NCBI GenBank assembly: GCA_963709395.1
Contig: CAVPWP010000020.1
Location: 474,728-538,727 of the forward strand
Length of the DNA: 64,000 nucleotides
From: CAVPWP01 sp963709395
GTDB lineage: Bacteria > Pseudomonadota > Alphaproteobacteria > Rhodobacterales > Rhodobacteraceae
Direction: 5' to 3'
Of this stretch, positions 1-8,144 are shown in pieces. Both the position numbers and the translations under genes were made by a program. The notes under the pieces are model-generated. The model saw nothing but the letters and a program-made list of their open reading frames with translations. It was not told the origin of the DNA and did no database searches. How positions within the stretch are numbered: position 1 is the first letter of the stretch; each line of letters starts with the position of its first letter.

Positions 1-1
1 C

Positions 2-1591
2 CTTGATCGCGGCGGGCCCCGCGACCTTGCGGCAGTGCGGGATGGGCTGACACAAGGCGGGGCGATCGCCGCACGCCTGGGTGAAACCGATGCGCCATCT
101 CTCTTGTCCGAGGCAGCGGCACATCTTCTGGGGTTCGACGCCCTGATCGACCTGCTCGACAAAGCGCTGGTGGCCGAACCGCCGCTTCTGGCCCGCGACG
201 GGGGGTTCATTGCAGCCGGCTACGATGCCGAGCTGGACGACGCCCGGGCCCTTCGGGACGAGGGGCGCGGCGTCATCGCGGCGATGCAGGCGGACTATGC
301 CCGTGCCGCAGACGTGTCGTCGCTGAAGATCAAGCACAACAACGTGCTTGGCTATTTCATCGAAACCACCGCGACCCATGCCGCACGGATGATGGCGCCG
401 CCGCTGTCGGAAACCTTCATCCACCGCCAGACCACGGCGAATGCCGTGCGCTTCACGACCGTGGAGCTGTCGGACCTCGAATCCCGGATCCTCAACGCAG
501 GATCACGCGCGCTCGAGATTGAAAAACGTCTCTATTCCAGCCTGAAAGACGCGATTCTGGATCAGGCGGCCCAAATATCCGCTGCCGCCCGGGCGCTGGC
601 CGAGATCGACGTGGCCGCCGGTTTCGCGGACCTCGCCCGACGACACGACTGGTGCCGTCCCGCCGTCGATGACAGCCGTGCGTTTCGCATCGAGGTCGGA
701 CGCCACCCGGTGGTCGAGGCCGCGCTGCGCGCCGAGGGAAGCGTGCCCTTCATCGCCAACGACTGTGACCTGTCAGACGGGTCCGCAGGGGCGCATATCT
801 GGCTGGTGACGGGGCCGAACATGGCGGGCAAATCGACCTTCCTGCGCCAGAACGCCCTGATCGCCCTTCTGGCGCAGGCAGGCTCCCATGTCCCGGCGCG
901 CAGCGCGCATATCGGACGTGTCAGCCAGATCTTCAGCCGGGTCGGCGCCTCGGACGACCTGGCACGCGGGCGGTCGACCTTCATGGTCGAGATGGTGGAA
1001 ACCGCGGCGATCCTGAACCAGGCCGACGACCGGGCGCTGGTGATCCTGGACGAAATCGGGCGCGGAACGGCCACCTATGACGGGCTCGCGATTGCCTGGG
1101 CCACGCTGGAACATCTGCACGAGACGAACGCCTGCCGCGCGCTCTTCGCCACCCACTACCACGAGATGACCGGTCTTTCCGACCGGCTGCGCGGGGTGCG
1201 CAACGCCACCGTTGCGGTGAAGGAATGGGAAGGCGAGGTCATCTTCCTGCATGAGGTCCGCCCGGGTACCGCCGATCGCAGCTATGGCGTGCAGGTGGCG
1301 CGCCTTGCCGGGCTGCCGGAGCCGGTGATTCACCGCGCCCGGCAGGTTCTCGACCTTCTCGAAAAGGGCGAGCGCGAGGGGGCGAAGGCCCATGATGCGC
1401 TGCTCGACGACCTTCCGCTGTTCTCGGCGGTTCCGCCATCGGACCCCGTGCCCGCCGCCCGGACATCAAGAGTAGAACAGCGGCTGAAGGACGTCAGCCC
1501 CGATACGCTGACGCCCCTCGAGGCGCTGTCACTACTTTACGAGCTTCGCGGGATGCTGCCGGACGAGGTCAGGAAGCCGGGGTCGAGCTGA
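2..1591 (+). CDS. mutS: DNA mismatch repair protein MutS, C-terminal part (5' end outside window)
   Basis: MutS recognises mismatches and small loops and uses ATP to recruit MutL. The reading frame is already open at the left edge, so this is a 529-residue C-terminal fragment of a protein usually about 850-880 residues long. It holds the end of the lever/clamp region and the whole ABC-type ATPase domain: Walker A GPNMAGKST near base 812-838, Walker B VILDEIGRGT near 1040-1068, and the FATHYHEM switch segment near 1147-1170. The helix-turn-helix dimerisation tail is present and the end looks normal. It converges on grpE with a 23-base overlap of the two 3' ends. Identification is secure; only the missing N-terminus is unknown. 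Confidence 0.97.
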   Translation, partial: LDRGGPRDLAAVRDGLTQGGAIAARLGETDAPSLLSEAAAHLLGFDALIDLLDKALVAEPPLLARDGGFIAAGYDAELDDARALRDEGRGVIAAMQADYARAADVSSLKIKHNNVLGYFIETTATHAARMMAPPLSETFIHRQTTANAVRFTTVELSDLESRILNAGSRALEIEKRLYSSLKDAILDQAAQISAAARALAEIDVAAGFADLARRHDWCRPAVDDSRAFRIEVGRHPVVEAALRAEGSVPFIANDCDLSDGSAGAHIWLVTGPNMAGKSTFLRQNALIALLAQAGSHVPARSAHIGRVSQIFSRVGASDDLARGRSTFMVEMVETAAILNQADDRALVILDEIGRGTATYDGLAIAWATLEHLHETNACRALFATHYHEMTGLSDRLRGVRNATVAVKEWEGEVIFLHEVRPGTADRSYGVQVARLAGLPEPVIHRARQVLDLLEKGEREGAKAHDALLDDLPLFSAVPPSDPVPAARTSRVEQRLKDVSPDTLTPLEALSLLYELRGMLPDEVRKPGSS

Positions 1592-2153
1592 CGCCGACCT
1601 GCGCGGGCCGCAGAAGCCGGTCATGGATCATGAAGCCGGTGGTCATGACCTGGATGATCTGGCCTGCCTTCGTGCCGGGAACCGGTGCTTCGAACATCGC
1701 CTGATGGAGTTGCGGGTCGAACGTGTCGCCCGCTTTCGGGGCGAGGGCTTCGATTCCATGCTTCTTGAAGACGTTCAGAAGCTCGCGCATCGTCAGTTCA
1801 AGCCCTTCGATCAGGGCCTTGTCCTTTTGCTTCTGCTCATCGCTCATCGATTCCAGGGCGCGCTGAAGGCTGTCGTAAACCGGCAGCATGTCGCGGGCGA
1901 GTTTCGTGCCGCCGTACATCTCGGCCTCGCGCCGGTCACGCTCGCCGCGCTTGCGGGTGTTCTCGGCATCGGCCAGGGCGCGCATGAATCGGTCGCGCAT
2001 CTCGTCGCGTTCGGCCTTGAGGGCCGCGATCTCGTCCTCGGCGCCGAAGGTCTCATCAAGACCCAGACCGTCGAACTCGGATTCGCCTTCAGCGAACCCT
2101 TCAAGGCCGTCTTCGATGTCGTCGAGAGTGTCTTCTTTTTTCGCGTTTGCCAT
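1569..2153 (-). CDS. grpE: Nucleotide exchange factor GrpE
   Basis: GrpE releases ADP from the chaperone DnaK and so drives the DnaK-DnaJ folding cycle in the cytoplasm. The protein has 194 residues, the normal length. It has an acidic N-terminus (residues 1-45), a long charged coiled coil (about 42-110) and the C-terminal beta domain with the family signature GFMIHDRLLRPAQVGVS near residues 171-187. It lies 10 bases downstream of hrcA on the same strand, a common heat-shock pairing in Alphaproteobacteria, so the two are probably co-transcribed. Confidence 0.97.
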   Translation of the reverse strand: MANAKKEDTLDDIEDGLEGFAEGESEFDGLGLDETFGAEDEIAALKAERDEMRDRFMRALADAENTRKRGERDRREAEMYGGTKLARDMLPVYDSLQRALESMSDEQKQKDKALIEGLELTMRELLNVFKKHGIEALAPKAGDTFDPQLHQAMFEAPVPGTKAGQIIQVMTTGFMIHDRLLRPAQVGVSSTPAS

Positions 2154-2163
2154 GTGCCACCTG

Positions 2164-3228
2164 CTAACCGCGGTCGGACAGCAATCTGCCCATCAACTGC
2201 GCTGTGTAGTCCACGATCGGGACGATCCGCCCGTAGTTCAGTCGGGTCGGTCCGATCACGCCGACGGCCCCGATGAGTTGTCGGTCAGCGTTCATATATG
2301 GAGAGACGACCAAAGAGGAACCCGAAAGTGAGAAAAGCTTGTTCTCCGAGCCGATGAAAATGCGAACTCCGTCAGCCCCTTCAGCAAGCTCGAGGAACTC
2401 GGCGATGTCGCGCTTGCGCTCGAGGTCGTCGAAGAGGGTCCGGATCCGCTCAAGATCCTCTTCGGGCACCGAGCCGTCGAGAAGGTTCGAGCGGCCGCGC
2501 ACAACCAGGCGTTCAGTCGTTCCCCCTGCGTCATCCCAGATCGCAAGCCCGTTCTCGACAAGGTCACGCGCCAGTGCGTCAAGTTCCTGACGACGCTTCG
2601 CGACCTCACCGACGATGGATCTCCGCAACTCGGCCAGCGTCTTGCCAGCCGCGATGGCGTTGAGGAAATTCGCGGCCTCACGCATCGACGATCCGGTCTG
2701 CCCCAACGGTGGCGAGAACAGCCTGTTCTCGACATGACCATCCTGAAACACCAGAACGACAAGGGCCCGGTCCTGCGCGAGGCTGACGAATTCGATATGC
2801 GCGATGGGTGCTTCGCGTTTGGGTGCAAGCACGAGGCTGGCCCCGTGGGTGATTCCGCTCAGCGCCGCGCCCACCCTGTTCAGCATCGACGGAACATCGT
2901 TGTCGTTGCTCTTCACGGTCGATTCGATCTTTTCGCGATCGTCATCGGTAAGGTCGCTGACCTCGAGCAGACCGTCGACGAAGAGGCGCAGCCCAAGCTC
3001 GGTCGGAATGCGGCCGGCGGAAACATGGGGGCTGTCCAGCAGGCCAAGGTATTCGAGGTCCTGCATCACGTTGCGGACGGTCGCTGCGCTGACATTCTCG
3101 CTGAGCGTGCGCGTCAGCGTACGTGAACCGACCGGTTCGCCGGAGGCCAGGTAGCCTTCGACGACACGGCGAAACACCTCGCGGCTTCGCGCATTCATCT
3201 CCGCCAAAAGTTTTGCTGCTTCGGTCAT
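2164..3228 (-). CDS. hrcA: Heat-inducible transcription repressor HrcA
   Basis: HrcA represses chaperone genes by binding CIRCE operators and is itself kept folded by GroEL. The winged-helix domain lies at about residues 10-85, with GSRTLTRTL and the conserved VSAATVRNVMQDLE, followed by the GAF-like and dimerisation domains. I start it at ATG 3228 (MTEAAKLLAEM, 354 residues). A longer start at 3282 is possible in frame, but it would lie on top of the promoter elements at 3254-3282. No clear CIRCE inverted repeat is visible in the upstream region. Divergent from rph; followed by grpE. Confidence 0.95.
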   Translation of the reverse strand: MTEAAKLLAEMNARSREVFRRVVEGYLASGEPVGSRTLTRTLSENVSAATVRNVMQDLEYLGLLDSPHVSAGRIPTELGLRLFVDGLLEVSDLTDDDREKIESTVKSNDNDVPSMLNRVGAALSGITHGASLVLAPKREAPIAHIEFVSLAQDRALVVLVFQDGHVENRLFSPPLGQTGSSMREAANFLNAIAAGKTLAELRRSIVGEVAKRRQELDALARDLVENGLAIWDDAGGTTERLVVRGRSNLLDGSVPEEDLERIRTLFDDLERKRDIAEFLELAEGADGVRIFIGSENKLFSLSGSSLVVSPYMNADRQLIGAVGVIGPTRLNYGRIVPIVDYTAQLMGRLLSDRG

Positions 3229-3253
3229 GTTGACCTGAATGTAGGGTCGATCC

Positions 3254-3282
3254 ACTAGATGTGAACGTGCCGGTCGCGTCAA
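3254..3282 (-). promoter_or_regulatory. Probable sigma-70 promoter of hrcA-grpE
   Basis: Read on the minus strand, TTGACG (3282-3277), 17 bases, then TCTAGT (3259-3254). The predicted transcript start near 3247 lies about 20 bases upstream of the chosen hrcA start codon. It was found by eye against the consensus only. Confidence 0.45.
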
Positions 3283-3347
3283 TCGGGGTTGAATCGCATG
3301 GCCGGGCGTGCGTATCAGTCGCCCGTTCTCTGCACAGGATATTGCCC

Positions 3348-4058
3348 ATGCGCCCTTCCGGCCGCCAGATTGACGAAATGCGCCCGATCACCATCGAAAC
3401 CGGCGTCACGCGCCATGCCGAGGGGTCCTGCCTGATCCGGTGCGGCGACACGCATGTGCTCTGCACCGCGACCGTCGACGAACGCGTTCCGCCATGGCTC
3501 AAGAATTCCGGCCTTGGCTGGGTGACCGCCGAATACGGCATGCTGCCGCGCGCCACCCATACCCGGATGCGACGCGAGGCGAAGAACGGCCAGTCCGGCC
3601 GGACGCAGGAGATCCAGCGCCTGATCGGCCGGGCCCTGCGCGCGGGCGTCGATCGCGTCGCCCTTGGCGAACGCCAGATCACCGTCGACTGCGACGTGAT
3701 CCAGGCCGACGGCGGCACGCGCTGCGCGTCGATCACCGGGGGCTGGGTGGCGCTTCGGCTGGCCGTGAACAAGCTCATGAAGGCCGGCGACGTGCTGAGC
3801 GACCCGATCACCGACCATGTCGCGGCGGTCAGCTGCGGGATCTATGCGGGCGTGCCCATCCTTGACCTCGACTACCCCGAGGACAGCGAAGCGGGCGTGG
3901 ACGGAAACTTCGTCGTGACGGGCGCGGGCAGGCTGGTCGAGGTGCAGATGTCCGCCGAGGGGTCGACCTTTTCGCATGATGAGCTTGGCAAGCTTCTGGA
4001 CCTCACCGCCAAGGGCGCAGCCGAGCTTGTGGCGGCCCAGAAGGCCGCGACCGGCTGA
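3348..4058 (+). CDS. rph: Ribonuclease PH
   Basis: RNase PH is a phosphorolytic 3'-5' exoribonuclease that trims tRNA precursors. The 236-residue product starts MRPSGRQIDEMRPI, as in its relatives; in-frame codons further upstream add residues with no similarity to the family. Visible family blocks are GLGWVTAEYGMLPRATHTR (about 56-74), GRTQEIQRLIGRALRA (about 83-98), LGERQITVDCDVIQADGG (about 107-124) and LDLDYPEDS. Divergent from hrcA; its stop codon shares one base with the rdgB start, so the two are translationally coupled. Confidence 0.97.
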   Translation: MRPSGRQIDEMRPITIETGVTRHAEGSCLIRCGDTHVLCTATVDERVPPWLKNSGLGWVTAEYGMLPRATHTRMRREAKNGQSGRTQEIQRLIGRALRAGVDRVALGERQITVDCDVIQADGGTRCASITGGWVALRLAVNKLMKAGDVLSDPITDHVAAVSCGIYAGVPILDLDYPEDSEAGVDGNFVVTGAGRLVEVQMSAEGSTFSHDELGKLLDLTAKGAAELVAAQKAATG

Positions 4059-4663
4059 TGCGGCGGCTCGACGACAGCCTTCTGATCGCGACCCACAACG
4101 TCGGCAAGTTCGAAGAATTCACGGCGTTGCTGGATCCGCTTGGCATTTCCACGGTGTTCGCGAAGGATCGGGGACTTGCCGAGCCGGTCGAGACCGGAAC
4201 GACCTTTGTCGAGAACGCGCGCATCAAGGCCCATGCGGCGGCAACTGCCGCCAGACTTCCCGCGCTGTCGGACGACAGCGGCATCGAGATCGACGCGCTG
4301 GGCGGCGCGCCCGGCGTCTATACCGCTGACTGGGCCGAAACCCCGTCAGGACGGGATTTCACGATGGCGATGCAAAAGGCGCATGACATGCTGGTGGCAA
4401 GCGGTGCGCCGCAGCCCTGGCGGGCGCGGTTCTGTTGCACACTGGTCCTGGCCTGGCCCGATGGCGAGGACGCCGTTTTCGAGGGGCGGGTCGAAGGACA
4501 GGTCGTCTGGCCGATGCGGGGGGATCAGGGCCACGGCTACGATCCGGTCTTTCTTCCGGACGGCTATGACCAGACCTTCGGCGAGATGGACCGCTGGAAG
4601 AAGAACCGGATCAGCCACCGTGCCGACGCGCTTGAAAAGCTGGTAGCGGCACTTGCCTCCTGA
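4058..4663 (+). CDS. rdgB: Non-canonical purine NTP pyrophosphatase, RdgB/HAM1 family
   Basis: It hydrolyses dITP and XTP to the monophosphates and so keeps deaminated purines out of DNA and RNA. The 201-residue protein has the nucleotide-binding start THNVGKFEEF (residues 9-18), the metal-binding DDSGIEIDALGGAPGVYTA (about 73-91), GHGYDPVFLPDG near 155 and the C-terminal KKNRISHRADAL. It overlaps rph by one base and hemW by 11, making a compact rph-rdgB-hemW operon. Confidence 0.97.
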   Translation: MRRLDDSLLIATHNVGKFEEFTALLDPLGISTVFAKDRGLAEPVETGTTFVENARIKAHAAATAARLPALSDDSGIEIDALGGAPGVYTADWAETPSGRDFTMAMQKAHDMLVASGAPQPWRARFCCTLVLAWPDGEDAVFEGRVEGQVVWPMRGDQGHGYDPVFLPDGYDQTFGEMDRWKKNRISHRADALEKLVAALAS

Positions 4664-5804
4664 CTTCTGGCGAAGGGCGGGCTTTGGCCTTTACGTCCAT
4701 TGGCCGTTCTGTCAGGCGAAGTGTCCCTATTGCGATTTCAACAGCCATGTCGCGGCGAGAATCGACGAATCCCGCTGGAAGAGTGCCTATCTTTGCGAGA
4801 TCCGGCGGATCGCGTCCGAAACGGACGGGCGTGTCCTGAACACGGTGTTTTTCGGCGGCGGCACGCCCAGCCTGATGTCGCCGGACCTCGTCGCGTCCAT
4901 CCTCGAGGCCGTTCGCGCGGCGTGGCCGATGGCGAACGATGTGGAGATCACGCTTGAGGCCAACCCCACCTCGGTCGAGGCGGGGCGGTTCCGGGGCTTC
5001 GCCGAGGCCGGGGTCAACCGCCTGTCGATGGGTGTTCAGGCATTGCGCGACGATGACCTTCGGCGGCTTGGCCGGCTTCATTCCGCCGCCGAGGCGCGGG
5101 CGGCATTCGACATTGCCCGTGCGCAGTTCGACCGGGTCAGCTTCGACCTGATCTACGCACGGCAGGACCAGAGCCTTCAGGACTGGCGGGCCGAGCTTTC
5201 CGAGGCGCTGTCGATGGCCGTCGATCATCTGTCGCTCTACCAACTGACCATCGAGGACGGTACCGCCTTCGGCGACCGTTTCCGGCGCGGGCGGCTTCGC
5301 GGCCTGCCCGACGAAGACCTTGGGGCAGACATGTACGAGCTGACGCAGGAGTTGTGCGAGGCCGCCGGGATGCCGGCCTATGAGACCTCCAACCACGCCC
5401 GGCCGGGATCGGAATCGCGGCACAACCTGATCTACTGGCGATCGGGCGACTACGCCGGCATCGGGCCCGGCGCACACGGGCGCCTGACATTCGATGATAA
5501 CCGATACGCCACTGAGGCGTTGCGTGCGCCCGGCGCCTGGCTTGAGGCGGTGGAACGCCGTGGGTCGGGAGAGCTTCCGCGAGAGTCCGTCCCGGCAGAG
5601 GAACAGCTTGAGGAATTCGCCCTCATGGGGCTTCGCCTGAGAGAGGGCGTGGATCTGGCTCCGCTTCAGTCAGATCAGAGATTAATAAATAATATCAATG
5701 GCTTGCTGGCGTCTGGATTGCTCGAGCTTCACGGTGAGCGCCTGCGGGCCAGCCCGACGGGACGCCCGCTGCTCAACGCGGTGCTGCGCGAGATGTTTGC
5801 CTAG
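4653..5804 (+). CDS. hemW: Radical SAM haem chaperone HemW (HemN-like)
   Basis: HemW binds haem and a 4Fe-4S cluster and delivers haem to respiratory enzymes. It is often mis-annotated as oxygen-independent coproporphyrinogen oxidase. The 383-residue product carries the radical-SAM cluster motif FCQAKCPYCDF (about 19-29), with the three cysteines in the CxxxCxxC spacing, and the GGGTPS motif near residue 70. The start is a TTG at 4653 inside the end of rdgB; no better start precedes the GLYVHWPFC block. The 3' end overlaps parB by four bases, tail to tail. Confidence 0.93.
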   Translation: MPPDFWRRAGFGLYVHWPFCQAKCPYCDFNSHVAARIDESRWKSAYLCEIRRIASETDGRVLNTVFFGGGTPSLMSPDLVASILEAVRAAWPMANDVEITLEANPTSVEAGRFRGFAEAGVNRLSMGVQALRDDDLRRLGRLHSAAEARAAFDIARAQFDRVSFDLIYARQDQSLQDWRAELSEALSMAVDHLSLYQLTIEDGTAFGDRFRRGRLRGLPDEDLGADMYELTQELCEAAGMPAYETSNHARPGSESRHNLIYWRSGDYAGIGPGAHGRLTFDDNRYATEALRAPGAWLEAVERRGSGELPRESVPAEEQLEEFALMGLRLREGVDLAPLQSDQRLINNINGLLASGLLELHGERLRASPTGRPLLNAVLREMFA

Positions 5805-6706
5805 TCGCCGCCTGAGCCCGCCGCCGAGAGCCGGCCGCACAATTCGTCAAGGTCGTCGAGGCTGCGATACCTGACGGTCAGCCGCCCCCCACCCGAAGCC
5901 TCATCGTGTTCGATCGCTACGGTCATTCCCAAGGCCGCCGCAAGATCGGTTTCCAGAACGCGGGTATCGGCATCCTTCGCCGGGGCCTGCGCCGGCCGCG
6001 GTTTGGACGGTCCCGCCTTCTCGCGCTTTACCAGAACCTCTGCCTCACGCACGGAAAGACCTTTCCGCACGATCTCGCGCGCCAGGCCGGACGGATCTTC
6101 CGCCGTGACCAGAGCTCGCGCGTGACCGGCCGTCAGGCTACCGGACCGTAACATCTCGAGGACATCGTCGGGCAGGGTCAGCAAGCGCAGAAGGTTCGCA
6201 ATATGGCTCCGGCTTTTGCCAAGCGCCTGGCTGAGTTTCTCCTGCGTGTGCCCGAAGCGGTCCATGAGTTGCCGGTAGCCGGCCGCCTCTTCCACCGCGT
6301 TCAGGTCCGCACGCTGGATATTCTCGATGATCGCGACTTCCAGAACCTCGGTGTCGTCGAAATCGCGCACGATCACGGGAAGCTCATGCAGCTGCGCCCG
6401 CTGAGCCGCACGCCAGCGACGCTCGCCCGCGACGATTTCCCAGGTTCCCGCCTGACGCGGGTTCGGTCGGACGATCAGCGGTTGAATCACCCCCTTCGCG
6501 CGGATCGACTCCGCAAGCTCTGCCAGCGCCTCCTCTGTGAAGCTGCGCCGCGGCTGATCGGGGTTCGGCACGATCTTCTCGATCGGAACGGCCTGCTCTG
6601 CGGGACGCGGCGCGGCGGCGGCGGGCGCATCAGCGGCGACATCGGCCATCAGTGCGGAAAGTCCACGGCCAAGCCCGCGGCGCTCGGCCTTTTTCGTATC
6701 AGCCAT
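5801..6706 (-). CDS. parB: Chromosome partitioning protein ParB
   Basis: ParB is a CTP-dependent DNA clamp that loads at parS and spreads to form the partition complex near the origin. The protein has 301 residues. An N-terminal ParA-interacting stretch RRGLGRGLSALM (about 9-20) is followed by the CTP-binding motif GERRWRAAQRA (about 94-104), the ENIQRADLNAVEEA block and the helix-turn-helix LSQALGKSRSHIANLLRLL, then a C-terminal dimerisation tail. It lies nine bases downstream of parA. Two parS sites lie 1.4 and 3.3 kb upstream, in rsmG and at the mnmG start. Confidence 0.97.
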   Translation of the reverse strand: MADTKKAERRGLGRGLSALMADVAADAPAAAAPRPAEQAVPIEKIVPNPDQPRRSFTEEALAELAESIRAKGVIQPLIVRPNPRQAGTWEIVAGERRWRAAQRAQLHELPVIVRDFDDTEVLEVAIIENIQRADLNAVEEAAGYRQLMDRFGHTQEKLSQALGKSRSHIANLLRLLTLPDDVLEMLRSGSLTAGHARALVTAEDPSGLAREIVRKGLSVREAEVLVKREKAGPSKPRPAQAPAKDADTRVLETDLAAALGMTVAIEHDEASGGGRLTVRYRSLDDLDELCGRLSAAGSGGD

Positions 6707-6715
6707 GTTCCCACC

Positions 6716-7525
6716 TCATGTCGTAGCCGCCTCGCGGCCATATACCATCTCTTGCGCCAACGCACGATAGGCGATGCTGCCTTTCGACATCGGGTCGAAC
6801 TCGAGAACGGGCATTGCATAGGACGGCGCCTCGCTGAGCCGCACATTGCGCGGCACGACCGTTTCGAACACAAGATCGCCCAGCGTGGCCCGCGCGTCCT
6901 CCTCGACCTGCTGGCTCAGACGGTTGCGCCGATCAGCCATGGTGAGCAGCACACCCTCGATCCGAAGATCGGGATTGGCCGAGGCGCGTACCTCGCGCAC
7001 CGTCAGCATCAGCTGCGACAGGCCTTCGAGCGCGAAGAACTCGCTTTGTAGCGGAACAAGCACCGAATCCGCCGCCACCATCGCGTTGACGGTCAGAAGG
7101 CTGAGCGACGGGGGGCAGTCGACAAGGATGTAGTCAAGCTCGTACCGCGCCATATCCGGCTGACGCAGCGCGGTCCTCAACAGGTGGCTACGCCCCTGGT
7201 TGGCGGCCATCTGGATGTCTGCTGAACTGAGATCGGAAGTGGCCGGCGCGATCAGAAGCCCCTCGACGTTTGTCTTTCGGACCACGTCATGAAGGGGGAT
7301 GTCTTCCAGCAGAAGGTCATATGTTGTGTATTTCCGGTCAGCCGGATCAATCCCTAGTCCGGTCGAGGCATTTCCCTGCGGGTCAAGATCGACAAGCAGA
7401 ACATTCAGCCCCTCTTCGGCAAGCGCCGCGCCAAGGTTGATGGCGGTCGTGGTCTTTCCCACCCCGCCCTTCTGGTTGGCAACCGCGATGATCTTCGGCC
7501 CGCCGGGCCGGGGGGTCTCAGACAC
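6716..7525 (-). CDS. parA: Chromosome partitioning ATPase ParA
   Basis: ParA is a Walker-type ATPase that forms a gradient on the nucleoid and pulls ParB-parS complexes apart. It has 269 residues, with the deviant Walker A KGGVGKTTT (residues 19-27), the DLDPQGNASTGLGI block (about 46-59) and the Walker B-like DYILVDCPPSLSLL near 130. The start overlaps the end of rsmG by eight bases; the order mnmG-rsmG-parA-parB is that of most Alphaproteobacteria. Confidence 0.97.
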   Translation of the reverse strand: MSETPRPGGPKIIAVANQKGGVGKTTTAINLGAALAEEGLNVLLVDLDPQGNASTGLGIDPADRKYTTYDLLLEDIPLHDVVRKTNVEGLLIAPATSDLSSADIQMAANQGRSHLLRTALRQPDMARYELDYILVDCPPSLSLLTVNAMVAADSVLVPLQSEFFALEGLSQLMLTVREVRASANPDLRIEGVLLTMADRRNRLSQQVEEDARATLGDLVFETVVPRNVRLSEAPSYAMPVLEFDPMSKGSIAYRALAQEMVYGREAATT

Positions 7526-8144
7526 GCCCGATGCCTCCGATTTTCAGAATGACGGCCTCTTCGTCCGTCTCGCTGGGGTATTCTTCGCAGTCGAAGGTGA
7601 AGGATTCAAGCGCGTCGGTAAGTTCCTGGCGATAGCGTGCACCCTTTGGAAACAGCGCGACGCCCGACGGAGCAAGATGCCGGCGCGCCATCTCGAGAAG
7701 TGCGGCGAGCGGCGCAAGCGCCCGCGCCGAAAGCACATCCGCGCCGCAAGGAGTTGCTGATTCGATCCGCTCGGCCACAACATCTGCTGTGATTCCGGTT
7801 TCGCGAATCACGCCGCGAAGAAAGACCGCCTTGCGCTGATCGCTTTCGATCAGGCGCACAGAAAGGTCAGGGCGTCGCTCCGCGGCGAGGATGGCGACAA
7901 CGAGGCCCGGGAAGCCCGCGCCGCTTCCGAGGTCCGCCCAGAGGCGCGCGCCCGGGGGCGACAGATCGAGAAGCTGCGCGGAATCGTGGAAATGCCGTAG
8001 CCACGCATCCTCGATCGTGCCGCGGGACACCAGATTTATCCGTGCGCTCCATTTCTCTAGCAATTGGTGGTAGGCAGTCAGGCGTTCCAGTGTTTCACGT
8101 GAAACATCGAAACGGGCGGCGAATGCCTGAGCGGTATCGCTCAT
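7518..8144 (-). CDS. rsmG: 16S rRNA (guanine-N7) methyltransferase RsmG (GidB)
   Basis: RsmG methylates N7 of a conserved guanine in the 530 loop of 16S rRNA; its loss gives low-level streptomycin resistance. The 208-residue product has the SAM-binding loop ADLGSGAGFPGLVVAIL near residues 70-86. The codons for DVSRET near residue 14 form a perfect parS sequence, so the gene doubles as a centromere site. It overlaps mnmG by four bases upstream and parA by eight downstream. Confidence 0.96.
   Translation of the reverse strand: MSDTAQAFAARFDVSRETLERLTAYHQLLEKWSARINLVSRGTIEDAWLRHFHDSAQLLDLSPPGARLWADLGSGAGFPGLVVAILAAERRPDLSVRLIESDQRKAVFLRGVIRETGITADVVAERIESATPCGADVLSARALAPLAALLEMARRHLAPSGVALFPKGARYRQELTDALESFTFDCEEYPSETDEEAVILKIGGIGRV
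8091..8106. promoter_or_regulatory. parS site 1 (perfect 16-bp palindrome)
   Basis: TGTTTCACGTGAAACA is an exact match to the ParB loading site known from Bacillus and shared by Caulobacter and Rhodobacterales. It lies inside the 5' part of rsmG. ParB is expected to load here and spread over the origin region. Confidence 0.93.
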